A DNA stretch of 64,000 nucleotides from Gelatoporia subvermispora B (lineage: Eukaryota > Basidiomycota > Agaricomycetes > Polyporales > Gelatoporiaceae), in contig KB445798.1 in the NCBI GenBank assembly GCA_000320605.2, positions 1,681,541 through 1,745,540 of the forward strand, written 5' to 3'. Both the position numbers and the translations under genes were made by a program. Position 1 is the stretch's first letter; each line of letters opens with the position of its first letter. The notes under the pieces were generated by a model. That model ran no database searches and was not told the DNA's origin. It saw nothing but the letters and a program-made list of their open reading frames with translations. Positions 26,589-38,585 of this stretch are shown piece after piece.

Positions 26589-29500
26589 AGCATATAGTTG
26601 AGGGATCCGGGAATACGTCTCGTGGAGTTACTGTCAGTTTGGGTCTCATGGCGGTAGCTGTACGATCTAGGGGAGACGCATATGTTCATTAGGTACATGC
26701 CTTTGAGAATAGGAACTTTTGACACTGCACCTGTACGCTCTGGTACTTGGAGCTTGTTGACGCTGCTCGTGGATGTAAGAGTTTGTGTTGGAGTGTTCAT
26801 ATATACACGATCTTAGACTATTGGAATGACGGAACTTGGCTCGTGATAGTCAGCATATATCATAGATATGACTTCGTCTGGGCGAACGTCATTGGGAACT
26901 CTGTTCGGCTGTATTGATCCAAGGCGAAACGCGATGCATATGGAAGTATTTAATAGGTATGTCACACTCTGGACAGATCTCAACTCACCCTTTGGCCGCA
27001 CTTTCGGACAGCTGGTAGCCATGCGCTGAAGGTACAGTACGAGGGCCTGCAAGGGGACGGGTCCAAGGATACCTCGGCTTTGTATCTACTCAGCTCCATA
27101 GGTAGCGCAGCTCGCGTGGGCATGGATCATATTCCGAGCCATACTCAGCACGTTAGTATATTCAAGGTCGGGCGAAGAGGACGAGAGGGATGAAGAAAGC
27201 CGATCCACCTGTCTAGAGACGGATCACAAGGGATGTATAGCGAGGTGGAACTAATTCAGGACGTCCAAAGAGGTTTCTCTGGTCGGTCACGATGATGATA
27301 CAGGATTCAGCGACAGGGCTGCTTCTAGCCGTAGACTCGATGCTCCGGATGGTGAGGCCGCAGGCCACAGCGTTTGTAGACTCTGATTGGCGGCACCTTG
27401 GTGTAAGGATAGCAACATCGCGACTCATGAGAACATGCAGACATGCGAATCAGTCACCCGGGGTGGACGTTGTTAATTATCGAGATCTCTGAGGCCGCCA
27501 GACACACCACAGGCTACCCTGAGCCTGTGTAGGCCCATCCAACCGGAGCTAAGATGGAGATGAGTGCAGAAACGAGCCGTCGAGGTAGACGGGCGCTCGG
27601 GCCGAGCCGACAGGCGTTCTACCTGTGCTGGCTGCTAGCGTTCGTACCTGACGTACCTCGGTTCCTACAACCTTGGTCTCCTTCGAATCTTCCACCGCCG
27701 AATCTCCCGCCTGCAGCCGTCAGGATCCACGATCATACAGGCTCATCTCGATGCCTAAGAGGATCTCGAAAGATCTCAAAGACTTGTTAGAATTCGCAAG
27801 GACAACTCATGACGCGGCGCGGTACGCTGCAGCCTACAGGTACGGTCACGGCCTCTATCCATCTTTACTGCAGAGAACTGCCTGACGAGAGCGCTCCAGC
27901 TGAAGAGCGCGTTCAACGTACCTCTGTCAGCTGTTCCACTTCGTCCTACAATGCTACAAACGCGCGCTGGGAGCGAGAGGTCAACCTGGGTTGTGGGGCA
28001 GGTGCGTGCTGGCCTCATGAATTGTAGCAGGAAGACTCACAACATGGTTGATGCGCAGGAATATAGTTAGGACATATACTTGAGTGCAGGACAAGTCACG
28101 CTGGTCCTCTCGAGTCTCATGCCGCTTGGAGACATCGTCGGCGTTGACCCTTCCGAGTGCATGAGCATGCACGCCACGTTGGTTCTCCAAGCCTACGCTT
28201 CGATGTACCATACCAAACTATTGGCGAAGAGCACCCCCCTCGCCGCTCGCGTCACACACGGGGTTCGTTTGAAGACGCACAGAGTTGCTGGGGTTTCTCG
28301 AGGGGAGTGTCGACATGGTAATATCCGGTGCGCGTTTCATTTCTCATCCGATCCAATCCACGGTCTTACTATATGCTCCTCCTCCCTCACAATCGTAGCA
28401 TGAACCGCACACTGGTCCGACTGCACACGTGCCTGGCAGCCTGGCTCTCCAGCCTCGGGAAAATCTGTCTCGCAGGGCTACTCCGAGTTTCGCCTTCTTT
28501 CCCTCCTGTATGCGACGCCGATCCTCCGGCATACTCTCGGGGCAGGTATCTTGTAGCGTCGCTCGGGCTGCTCTGCAGGCGGCTACGCCGGTGAATCCTC
28601 GACAAGTACCTCATTGGCGATCTCGATCTCGAACTCTTCTGCTGGGTTCCGCGACATCGAGTGTGCATCTGCTCCGCTGGTGCGTTCCTGACATTTTCGA
28701 TCGACCTAGGGGGTACTGAGGCGGGCACATACAGACGAGTCTCCGATCTGCGCCACCAGTGCCCGCAGATCCTGCGCAAGCATACGTTCTCATCGCTCCA
28801 TACGTCAATACGTCTGAGGGACGTTACCACATGGAGGCGACGTGACCCGGGGGCGGGCTCGAGCAGCGGTCCTGGTAGCGCCTTCGGTGCTAAATTATGC
28901 GGGCAACGGAGAGAGCGGCCTCGGAGGACCTCGTATTGCGGGGTGCGAGGGTGCGAAGGGAAGGCGTGGGCGTGGGCGTTGCGCGGGAGGGAGTCTCGTA
29001 GGATGCAGGACGATCTGGGTGGGGTGAACGCGGGCGACTATCACCCGACCCTCGTGTAGCACTCGTGTGCGGGGAACTCGATAGGTGGGCGAGGGCACAG
29101 AAGCGTTCGCTGTGCGGGGACCTTTGCTCTCTCGCGCACGAGCGGGGACGGAAGAAGGGGGCAGGATGAGTGGGCCAGTGCGCATCCGCCCAGAGGGAGC
29201 TCGCGGGCAAGCTGAGGCGCCCGAGGCTGCTGGCACAGACGGTGGCGAGGGCGGACCTAGTGCTAGAGCATATTGTGTCCGTTGCGTGGACAGACGCTGC
29301 GAATTTGCATCGAGACGTTTTCGCCGATCCGCCACTCATTTTCGATCACTGTAACATGTCATTGGACTGATCGGGAACATTCCAATAGACGGCGAGCCCG
29401 CACAAATCCTCTCAATGGACGTCGTTCGAATGTCCCAGGTTCATACATTCATATATGACGCGCGGCGACACGCTGAAGGTACGCCTTGCGCAACCTCCGT

Positions 29501-30393
29501 GATCTACGATCCCTAGATTGCTTTGTAGGAGCTTCGGTCGACGGAACACCTCCTGCGGTATAGCTTACTCGAGACAGCTGTTTGACTGTGTATTGCAATA
29601 CCACGGATCTGGGGCACGGGGGCAGGGAGCGGTTGAGGCAGGTGCGTCATTGTTCTACTAACCTGTTCAGTAGCATATGTTCACTGCGCGGTGTCTGCAT
29701 CGTATTCTTCGGCTTGTATCCATACTCTAGGCCCGATCAAGCCACTCTAAAGTTCACACCACTCAGACAGATGATTTGCGCGGACCTTTCCAAGCGTATG
29801 ATCACGCAGGCCTCGTAGGCTCTCCAGGACCACACTCCCGGTGCTTAACGCATACGAAGCCATTTTGATCGAAAATGGTTCCTCGTATTGCAAGAGTGAG
29901 CGTCATTCAAGGGCCTTCAGCGTCCCTCGATTTTGCGGAGCACGGCAGCGTAGGTATGATGGGCTCCGGTACGTCGACTATCCCTCATCTGGTCCGGCGT
30001 GCGGTCTCGCTATATCTACCACCACGTTCACGGTCCCAGCAAAAGTTGCACAATGGTTCGGCTGGACGCACCTTTGGCTCGTGGTTGCGTGCGTCCTGCA
30101 CCGCCATAGGAGCCTTGCCATCATGAGTGTGTCCCCATCTCCACCCTTATTCTCACATGACTCCCCGGCGCTGGCAAGTACGTCTTCTGGTAATACTCCT
30201 AAACCCCGCACGCGACATCGTTCACCCGGAAGTACTCCCAGGGCAGCGACCCCGCGACATCATTCGGGCCACACTAGGTCAGTAGAAGTAACCAGGCCGG
30301 ACAATGGATGCATTTCACCGGTCAGTTCCTTGCAGCCCTCATTAACCTGATATATGCTAAGGCAGGTGCGTCTAGACGCACACCGGGTGCTGC
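26589..30393. other. Gene-poor region downstream of the NLR gene
   Basis: No complete gene is supported. The first 250 bases are the NLR 3' flank, which reappears in part near 30740-30880. A GC-rich stretch at 28850-29330 has long overlapping frames on both strands from base composition alone. A Ser/Pro/Thr-rich frame at 30124-30350 has no recognisable family. Confidence 0.5.
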
Positions 30394-30770
30394 ATCATTG
30401 CGGGACGTCCCGGGACTGTCCGCCTGCTCATAGAGAATGGCGCCAAAATCAACATCCAGGGCGGGGTCTACGGAAGTGCACTGGGCACTGAATCATTCGA
30501 GGGGCATCTCGAGATTGCCCGCCTGCTCATTGAGCTCGGTGCAGACGTCAATTCCCTCGCAGAAGAGTATGGGACTGCAGTGCACATGGCAGCATACAAA
30601 GGAGAATCTGAGGTCGTCGGTACATTGATTGAGCGTGGCGCTGATGTCAATGCACAGTGTAACAAGCATAGGAATGTCCTTGAAGTAACCGAGTCGCAGA
30701 ACGTGCCAATGTGGTCATGGGCGAGAACAAGGAAACTGCGCCTGTGCTCTCTGGTACTTAGAGTGTGTTG
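30394..30770 (+). pseudogene. Broken 3' fragment of an NLR ankyrin array
   Basis: From about 30425 the frame reads ENGAKINIQGGVYGSALG, EGHLEIARLLIELGADVN, YGTAVHMAAYKGESEV and LIERGADVNAQCNKHRNVLE, matching the last ankyrin units and C-terminal cap of the intact receptor at 26250-26480. The first part (30380-30425) is degraded and frameshifted. Beyond the coding part, the similarity continues into the 3' flank: 30740-30880 resembles 26727-26870, including the segments around GTGTTCAT and GACTATTGG. No upstream Goodbye or NACHT sequence lies within reach. It is a truncated duplicate of the 3' end of the gene plus its flank, not a functional gene. Confidence 0.85.
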
Positions 30771-31640
30771 ACGCCGTTTGTGGAGGTAAGAATTTGTGTC
30801 ATAGTGTTCATATTTACGAAAATCTGAGACTATTGGGGTGATGGAATTTGTATCGTGACAGCCCACATACATCATGAATACAAGTTTGTTGTGTGACTCA
30901 AGGGTGAGAACGGCGTCAGGGAGGACGACGAGGGCGCGAAGGTGGGCGAGGACGATGAAGTGGCGATAAAGTGACCGGTGGCTATTACTATGTCCGTCAG
31001 GCCTTCCGAACGACGTCTGACGCAGGTGGTCCGCTATGGCACTTGTTTTTGATACATAGACCACTTGTTCTGCGCAGCGCTCAGGTTCAGGTGTATTTTT
31101 TCTGCAATATGCTGTCGTTGTATGTCGTTCCTAACTCCGCAAGACCCAGGGCTTGAGGGAACACTTCCGGAGTGGTCTCAAAAATATGTCCCAGGCCGCA
31201 CGTGTTAAGGGTCAGAGCGCAAGCGCCTCGGCCGGACGCTCGAATGACTGCATACGCGTTATCTGGGCACTTGGGTGGTGGGATAATTGACTGACAGAAA
31301 GCTGTGCAACTGTCGGCATGAGCCCAAAGGATCCCTGCTGTCTCTGCACCACATTCTCATCATAGCGCATTAACGACTCAGACTTGGATATAGTGCATGG
31401 CCCGCAGGACGGAACATTTCCACAAGGTGGGAGACTGCCATAGACTTTAGCAATTCTCATCAATCTGAACTAGGTCTCGCTGTCAGACGCAACCACAGTA
31501 TTTCAGCACCGCTTGCACATCGAAACTAGAAGGTACCTGCCCGCTATTTGCCGCCAAAAGCACGTTCAAGAACATGCCCATACTGCGATGGCACGATGTT
31601 CAAACAGATTATATTTCGGTTTTCAAGATAACGCGTTGCC
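30771..31640. other. Intergenic region, including homologous NLR 3' flank
   Basis: The first ~110 bases are the duplicated NLR 3' flank. No gene is seen in the rest. The F-box gene promoter should lie at the right end. Confidence 0.5.
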
Positions 31641-33217
31641 ATGTCAACGCCGAAAATGAAGTTAAACGCCGACTGCCTCTACGAAGTCATTTCCTGGCTA
31701 CCTACGCGCTCCGATGTGCTCGCAATGGCACTTTCGTGCGGCGACGTATATCAAACTGCACGCGGACTTCTCCGGTATTGGCACGTACACATCTGCGAGG
31801 AGACTGCGGACGCCATGAGCGAAACGTTGCACCACGAATTCCCTTCTAGATTTCAATACATCCGCGAGCTGACCCTCGACTGGTGTCCTGAGCCCGGAGC
31901 AATGGCATTTCATGCCGTACCGCATAAGGCGATGAGGCTCGCAGCAAAGATTCTACGTCACGCGCACCGCCTGGAGACCCTACGCTGCCCGACACTGTAC
32001 TTATCCGATGACGCGAGGACTGTGCTCACCGATGCCTGTTGGACGACGCCCGCTCCGAGACACTTGTACATCACGGCCGGAGTGTTCGAAGACTGGGCAA
32101 TTGTCGGCCAGATGCAGGGACCCGTCACGGCCCTGCATGTCAGGGCTACAGTCACAGCAGCTGGGGGAAATGGGTACGGCGATGGGGCGAGCGAGCCTGC
32201 GTTTGTCTTCCCCGACCTCTCTCGGTTCGCGGAAACGCTGCAGGAGCTTGATGTAGGGCTACTCATTGGCCACTTCCGGATGCCTTCCTCGCCATGTCGC
32301 ATGCTGCACAAACTCACCTTGCTGTACACACCACACTATGATGTGCGCACGCTTGCTTGGGCGTTTCCCAATCTCCGCGAGCTCATGTACACGGTCGATT
32401 ATACGACATTGGCAACGGTTGACGAGAAGAAGCTTACCGCGGCTAATCTGAGCGTACAAGAAACCGGCGCCTGGCCTTTGCTCGACACGATCACGTCGAA
32501 CGTACGAGGTCTGGAGATATTGAACTGGCGCCGACAGCTCAAGCGCTTGAACATCCTCTGCGGCTTCAGAATTGGAGACTTCTTCCAACGGCTCCTAAGA
32601 ATGGTCCGTTTGGTCGCGCCGCTGACATTGAGCGTCAGCTTCTGGTCCATCTCTCGCTACGATAAGGTGGAGTTGGGGTTGCCTTTCGCGCGGGGATCGT
32701 ACGCAGGAGTGGAAAATCTTATCATTGACATGCCCCACTGCGATGTGGAGATTGCAAGGCGTGACAGAATATATGTGAGCTGCCAACACTTTAGGGCTTC
32801 TATCACTGACTGGTTCGCTCGAATATGTAGGTTATCTGCCATGCGCTCACACGCATGTTCCCTTCCGCTACTCACATCATCATCCGCGTGCGGTTCTTAG
32901 AAGACTGGCCTCTGTCGCAGACCTTCACAAAACGTGTGCAAAAGGCGCTCGGCCTGGAGGCTCGATCGGACATGTATCTCGCGCTTCAAGGGAAGCTGGG
33001 AATTCAAGAGTTTGTTCTCAGGTTGGCGAAGGACCTTTCGTCGCTAAGGTTTGCGTATTTGGAGATTGGACATGAGTCCAAGCTATTTTGGAAGATCGAC
33101 CAAGGCGATAAGAGAAAAGCCATCGCGAGGGAGCTTGCGTATCGCGAAGGTAGAGCTGCGCTGGAGGAACGGGGGATTGGGACACCTTTCGCACATCCGT
33201 TGCCATTTTCGTTGTAG
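31641..33217 (+). CDS. F-box/LRR-like protein (agaricomycete accessory type)
   Basis: Two exons, 31641-32774 and 32831-33217, join in phase 0 (donor GTGAGC, acceptor TATGTAG) to give 507 residues. The N-terminus KLNADCLYEVISWLPTRSDVLAMALSC resembles the degenerate F-box of agaricomycete F-box proteins, which recruit substrates to SCF ubiquitin ligases. The rest has LRR-like spacing of hydrophobic strands (FQYIRELTLDW, HRLETLRCPTLYL, MLHKLTLLYTP, FPNLRELMYTV). Exon 2 carries ATHIIIRVRFLEDW and LRFAYLEIGHESK. No signal or membrane segment. A broken paralogue lies inverted at 36110-37695, which supports the model and the intron position. The target is unknown. Confidence 0.75.
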
Positions 33218-34067
33218 TCGACATGATATTGCATCGGTTTTCATGTGTGCAGAGAAATCGACATATGCAGTGAACTCATCATGGACGACGGATATGCATA
33301 TGAGTATGGAAGACGAATTAGACATGACTGGAGAAGCTGTTTCAAGCTCATTGAGTTGGAGCTCTGGTGTGAAAAGCCACACTTGAAAGGTCAGGGTCGG
33401 ACACGTGCGCTTTGAACAGGGTCCAGGAGTCGACAGCGGCCGCAGCGCCTTTTCGAGACTCATTATGCACCTGCATTCGTGTGCCCTATTCTCGGGTCGC
33501 ATCGTAAATGCTATGCAAAGGCCCGGATCCTAGCCGTGGAGCTAGGATCTAGGTAAGCACATGCGCATCTATCATTCTGCCCTTGTAGTCTGACAGTGGC
33601 ATTGTTGGTACCACGCGTGTATTCGGCTTTCGAACAGGACTATGTGCATGGAAGTAGCTCCAACTGGGCTACAGCGGAGATCGCGAAGGAACATGGTGTG
33701 TATGCCAAGGAAGATAGACGCAACTGGAACAAGAGATGGGTTGCAATCTTGGACATCGGCATCTAACCCCTTTCATGTATTCAGATCTGGGCAGGTTAGC
33801 AATATACCAGATACAATGACTCCACGTAACCCGCAGGATCTGATAGTTCTCGTATTATCTGGGTTACTGCACGTGGAGTCGGAATACTATGTTGAGTTCC
33901 TGTCCGATGCCTATCCGCAGACTGAGCATTTAAAGCATGTGATCCCTGCAGATGTACGCTACTCACCCACAGCGACAACATATCTCGACAGCAGTCCAAC
34001 GTCGATATTTCTGACCACCCCTCAATCCGTCACCAGGCAATTAAGCTCAATCTCCAACTCATCGACG
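33218..34067. other. Intergenic or 5' region of the next F-box gene
   Basis: No separate gene is supported. A frame from 33816 (MTPRNPQDLIVLV) is open into the next gene and could be its longer 5' end. Confidence 0.4.
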
Positions 34068-35414
34068 ATGCGAACAAATCGGTGCGAGTCTGATGACACT
34101 TTAGTCGTCAACGCATACATCGCTGAGTTAGTATGTCTCAGGTTGCGTCACGTCAAGTTGCTAATTACCAATATCAAGCGTATCGGGTCCTTCTGGAAGC
34201 GGCAGGTCACTCGGAGAACTTCCACCGGAGATTTGGCAAGTCATCCTGTGGACGATAGATGATCATCGGGCGCTCCTGGCCTGCCTGCGCGTTTGCCACG
34301 GTCTGCGAAGCATTGCTTCCAGAATCATCAAAGGGCGCGAATTATTGGGCGTGAAACATCGTGGTCTAGGTCGGCTAGCGCGTCGTCTTGTTGACGAGCC
34401 GACCCTAGCGCATTTCCTCCGATACGCATCCATCGAAGTTTCCGACTTCCCTACATTCGTGGTGGAATTCGTTGGGAGGTTGCACACTCTGGCGCACGTC
34501 AATATACGAGGACTTGGACTAACCATTGTACTGGCATTCCAACTCCAGGCAAGACTTGCTCTGTCCCAGTTCAAAAGTATAGTATGCCTGAGCTGGGAGC
34601 ACGTCACGTTCAGTTCATTCTCAGAATGTGCTCGCGTCATATGTGCCCTTCCGAATTTGCACTGCCTCAGGATGGAAAACACAGCATATCTGCATAGTAG
34701 CTGCGGATCCAATTGCATTCTAGACAAACCTTTTTCGAAGACGTTGCAGTTACAATCAGTCTCAGTGAGTGAGGCTCTCTGTCCGTAGAAGAGTAACTGA
34801 TGGATTCGCTCGCTGTGTAGCTTCGCTATCACCGGGAATCACCTCCTACATGCCCATTATACCTTCACCTGCTTTCCGCAACCAGAATATCAGATCATCT
34901 TCTTAATCTTAGGCTCTATACATCAGACACCCATTTCTCGCGCTGTTTCTTGACATCACCCTCGCATTTTGATGCACATCCCATGCGTCTTGCCCCACTC
35001 ATCCGCCTCGAACGGCTTAGGATCGACCTCCGCATCGATGGAACTAACACCGGGCCTAGTAATGCGCTTCCTGTCTTTATGTCGGAATTACCCGTACCTA
35101 ACGTCAAGGAGCTCGATATTGCTTATGATTACGAGCCATGCCAACGGCGACAATTCGGTGTTGAACCTCAGGAGGGGGCATTCAGCACGCCGTTTGCAAG
35201 ATTAGACAGCGTTCTCGATTCTTCACGTTTCCAACATCTCAAGAAGGTCGAGGTAGAGCTGCGAGACCTCCTTCCAGAAGATGCGGAGTGCATTTCTATA
35301 CTGCCATCACAGCGCTTCCCTTTTCCGGCTCTCCGAGCACGGAGGCTACTCAAGCTGACTGTGATGAACAGACGGAATCGAAAGTCTGTGACAGTTATCC
35401 CGTTCGCGACCTAG
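34068..35414 (+). CDS. F-box/LRR-like protein
   Basis: The F-box reads ELPPEIWQVILWTIDDHRAL followed by LACLRVCHGLRSIASRI (34216-34330), close to the LPPEI..I....d..aL..c..Vc..w pattern of basidiomycete F-box proteins. LRR-like strands follow (LHTLAHVNIRGLGL, LPNLHCLRMEN, LIRLERLRIDLRI, PNVKELDIAY, FQHLKKVEVELRDL). A clear intron, 34765-34820, joins in phase 0. An upstream intron ending near 34178 probably links a short first exon (MRTNRCESDDTLVVNAYIA, ATG at 34068). An alternative ATG lies at 33816. The stop is TAG at 35412-35414. It lies in tandem with the F-box gene at 31641 but is not closely related to it. The start is uncertain; the F-box core is firm. Confidence 0.62.
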
Positions 35415-36109
35415 TTATATACGGACGTCCAGCATCTTGACCTAGCTTACTTCTCGCACATCTAGTTGTAGTGATGATCTCTTCCATCATATTCCTCTCA
35501 GCCCATGGATCCGTGTTCATTTCACAGAAGAAGTAGCATGTAGAGATACGACTGAGAGCTGTCTGGAGAAATTGCACTTACAGACAATGACCGGGACAAA
35601 GGCACGACTCTTCTAACAGAAAGAGTGATCTGCCACAAGACGCGAAGTAGCATTTCAGTGAGTACAAGGCGATGTCCTGTTCCACAAGCCATCCATTTTC
35701 AGCGGCGATAGGAGTTGGCCACCTTGCCCATACCGGCGATGATTGAAATTTTCATGATTGAGCTTTGCGAGAGCATGCATGATTGAGCAGGACCGCAGCG
35801 GCATCTGTTAGCGGCACCGCGGAGATGCGGGGATACAGAGGCACTACAGATGCCGTTGAGGAAGTAAGACATGATGATTGGTCTGTTAGGACGAGCTAGT
35901 GGTTCGTTGACGTTGAAACTGAGAGTGGATCCAGGAAACTGGATGACGCACGAGATTATGAAGATGGTCGCGACTTCAGTGGAGTCCTCAGACGGGAGCT
36001 CTGGTTGCTCTCAATACGACTTGGACACGCTCACTTCTTCGAACTTCGATACGTACGCGTGCCTGCAACCCATGCATTAAAAATCTTTCTGGCCGGTGTA
36101 ACACCGAAT
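35415..36109. other. Intergenic region between F-box gene and inverted F-box pseudogene
   Basis: Nothing recognisable. The left part holds the 3' end of the F-box gene at 34068; the right part holds the decayed 3' end of the pseudogene. Confidence 0.5.
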
Positions 36110-37695
36110 TGGCGCACAAAATACCCGTGTTGGATGACCACCGATACGATGGAGGGGCTGTGAAAAGCGATCCGACTCCTCGCTTCTCTAAAATAGTCCT
36201 TCCAATCTCACGTACAACCTCTGTCACAACAGCTCTTTTCTTGTCACGTCGCTGTATCCTCCAGTGCGAAACAGACTCCTTCCTGGTGTCGAGATGCACA
36301 AATGTCAGCAACGGAAGGATCTTGGTCAACCTAAGAACGTATTCCCGCAAGCCTGCTTTCTCCTCGAGCGCAAGACAACCATTGCCGCGAGGTTCGAGGC
36401 CTATTGCCTCTTGCACGCGCTCGGCAAGGGTGTCGCTCCTGAAGGATGTCCATCGATCTTTCTGGAGCCGCACACGGACAACCACATGCGTCACACTGAG
36501 ACACATGCGTGCAAGTATACGAACGATCCGCTGCATCCGTCACAAGAGGTTAGTCCAACACACGGAACGTATGGTGTACTGAAGATGGCTCACGTATATC
36601 ACGTCCCGCTTCGTGAGCTCCGCATCGCAGTGCGACAGGTCCACGGTGAGCGTCCCCACGCTTTCTCACTTACCATATACGCCGGACGAATATTCCAATT
36701 CACCGACGTAGCGGCAGGCGACGCATCAGAAGCTCTCATTGAGCGTACGCGGCGAGACATGCGCGCCACCCGCTTCAGGTCGTCCTTGAGCGCTGAGCTA
36801 CAGATGACAATGAGACAATTGAGAGGCCGTCTCCAGCCCAGCACCCCCAGGCTCTGTGTGTTCGACGTGATGGTGTCGAGCACGGGTCGTACACCTCCAG
36901 CCTGCGCAGCAACATTCCTCTGCGCAAGCTTTGCCGCGTCCAGCGCTGCGAGCGCGATAGTGTACACCGTGGACACGAGCCCGCGCAAATTTGGGAAAAC
37001 GTATGCGAGCGGCTGCACCACGTATTCCCGCGCATGAAGTAGGGTGAGCTGACGCAGCGCCCTGCATTCCGCGGAGGGCAGCCGGAAGAGCGCCCCGACT
37101 CATCTAGCGCCAAGTGCCTCCAGCGTAGCCGCAAGCCGCGCGAGATCTAGGAAAATTAATCCCGACGCACCTGCTCCTTCCGCGCCAGCAGCGTTTATCA
37201 TTGCGTCCACGCGCAGCTTCGTGAGCGGGTCCTGCATGGCACTGATGACCGTCCAGACCCCCAGGACTCCGTACTCGATGTGCAGATACCGCGGCGCCAC
37301 CACCGTCAGACAGGCATCGGCCAGCGCACCCCGCACATGTGCATCAGGCGGGTGCAGCGTGGGGCAGTAGTGTGTCTTAATGTTGCGCATGACGCAGGAT
37401 CTCCGTTGCGAGCTGTGCCGTCTTGCGCTGCGCCGCGGGTGCCTAGGGCCATATCGAGGGAGAGTGCATGGATAGACTGGAAGCGCAAGGGACAGCCATG
37501 GTGCAGCGCGGTGTATAACGCATCGGAATTCTGCGAGCTGATGTGTACGTGCTAGTAGAGGAGGTTGTTGCGCATGGCGTAGTGCATGTCGCGACAAGTG
37601 AGTGCAAGCGTGAGCACATCAGAGCGGGTGGGCAGCCAGTGCGTAGCCGCGCAGAGGCAGTCGACTTTCAGTCTCGGGATGGAATGCGTCGGCAT
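36110..37695 (-). pseudogene. Inactivated inverted paralogue of the F-box gene at 31641
   Basis: Read on the minus strand, the N-terminus IPRLKVDCLCAATHWLPTRS and DVLTLALTCRDM match the intact gene. Directly after NNLLY a TAG replaces the Trp codon of the paralogue (Tyr-Trp-His-Val-His becomes Tyr-stop-His-Val-His). Further blocks remain in order: APRYLHIEYGVLGVW, FLDLARLAATLEALGA (then a stop and frame change near 37100), VFPNLRGLVSTVYTIALAAL, GVRPVLDTITSNTQSLGVL, and after the intron site VTHVVVRVRLQKDRW and EAIGLEPRGNGCLALEEKAG. At least one nonsense mutation and one or more frameshifts break the frame. It is about 4 kb from, and opposite to, the intact copy. Confidence 0.8.
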
Positions 37696-38585
37696 ACTGG
37701 ATGCGATTGGAAGGGCGGAAATAAGAATGAGAAACGTGGATCTGACGTGCGCATACCTTGGGTCGGAAACACGGGGGAGGTCCATCTTTGATGTGCGTAG
37801 CGGAATATTTGCACTCGACTCAATGTGTATGGAGGTCGTCGGTATGAGAAGGTACAATAAAGTGGTGGTGGTGTAGCCTCAGTCACAACAGCACCTGGCA
37901 TAGTGAGGTCGGGAAGGTAGCTTAACCAGCTAGGGAGCAATGTGTACGCAAAGAGCACGATCTCGCCCGGACTACTTGCTGCACGTCCCCTTAACCCTAG
38001 CCAGAGAACCAGCGAGCCCAAGCTGAGTTGGTTATCTGAAGCACACTCCGGGTCGTGGAACTTGTGAAGAGCAGAGCTGCGATCGAGCGGATCATACTGC
38101 AAGGGTTAGGGTTTGTTCACGTGCACCTCCGATGACAGCGTTGGCGCCGCCGATGCCCGCGGTCAATTCGGCGGCTGCGTCTCTGACTTGGCGGGCTTCA
38201 CTTCGACGCTTGTGCAGTTTTGCTCTTGGGAGGCGCTCCTGGGCCCCATGATGACTTGGGTATGTCTCGCTGCTGCCAACCACGGATTGCTCATAACACC
38301 CCTCGTATCTCATTCGAGCTACTGCGCATGTTGCATCATAGTCAGCGAATGTGCTCCCACGAGAGACGTCTATCTCGGTCGTGCGCTTTCCATTCGTCTC
38401 TACCATAGTCTGAGCTAGCGCGCAATAGTCTACAGGGAGCGCCCATTAGTAGGGTTGACACGGCCCGGATGCTGTGCAAAAGAACCAAGGGCGGAAACAA
38501 GACATCGCTGCAATGCACCATGATGGTCGCTGAAGGCGATCTGCCCCCCAACCTCAAGCGTCGTTGATAGTCCCAGATCTCCTAG
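37696..38585. other. Intergenic region between pseudogene and WD40 gene
   Basis: No gene supported. It must include the promoter of the WD40 fusion gene. Confidence 0.5.

Noticed and set aside
28850..29370. Overlapping open frames in the GC-rich stretch
   Set aside because: Open on both strands from composition; no recognisable protein or consistent exons.
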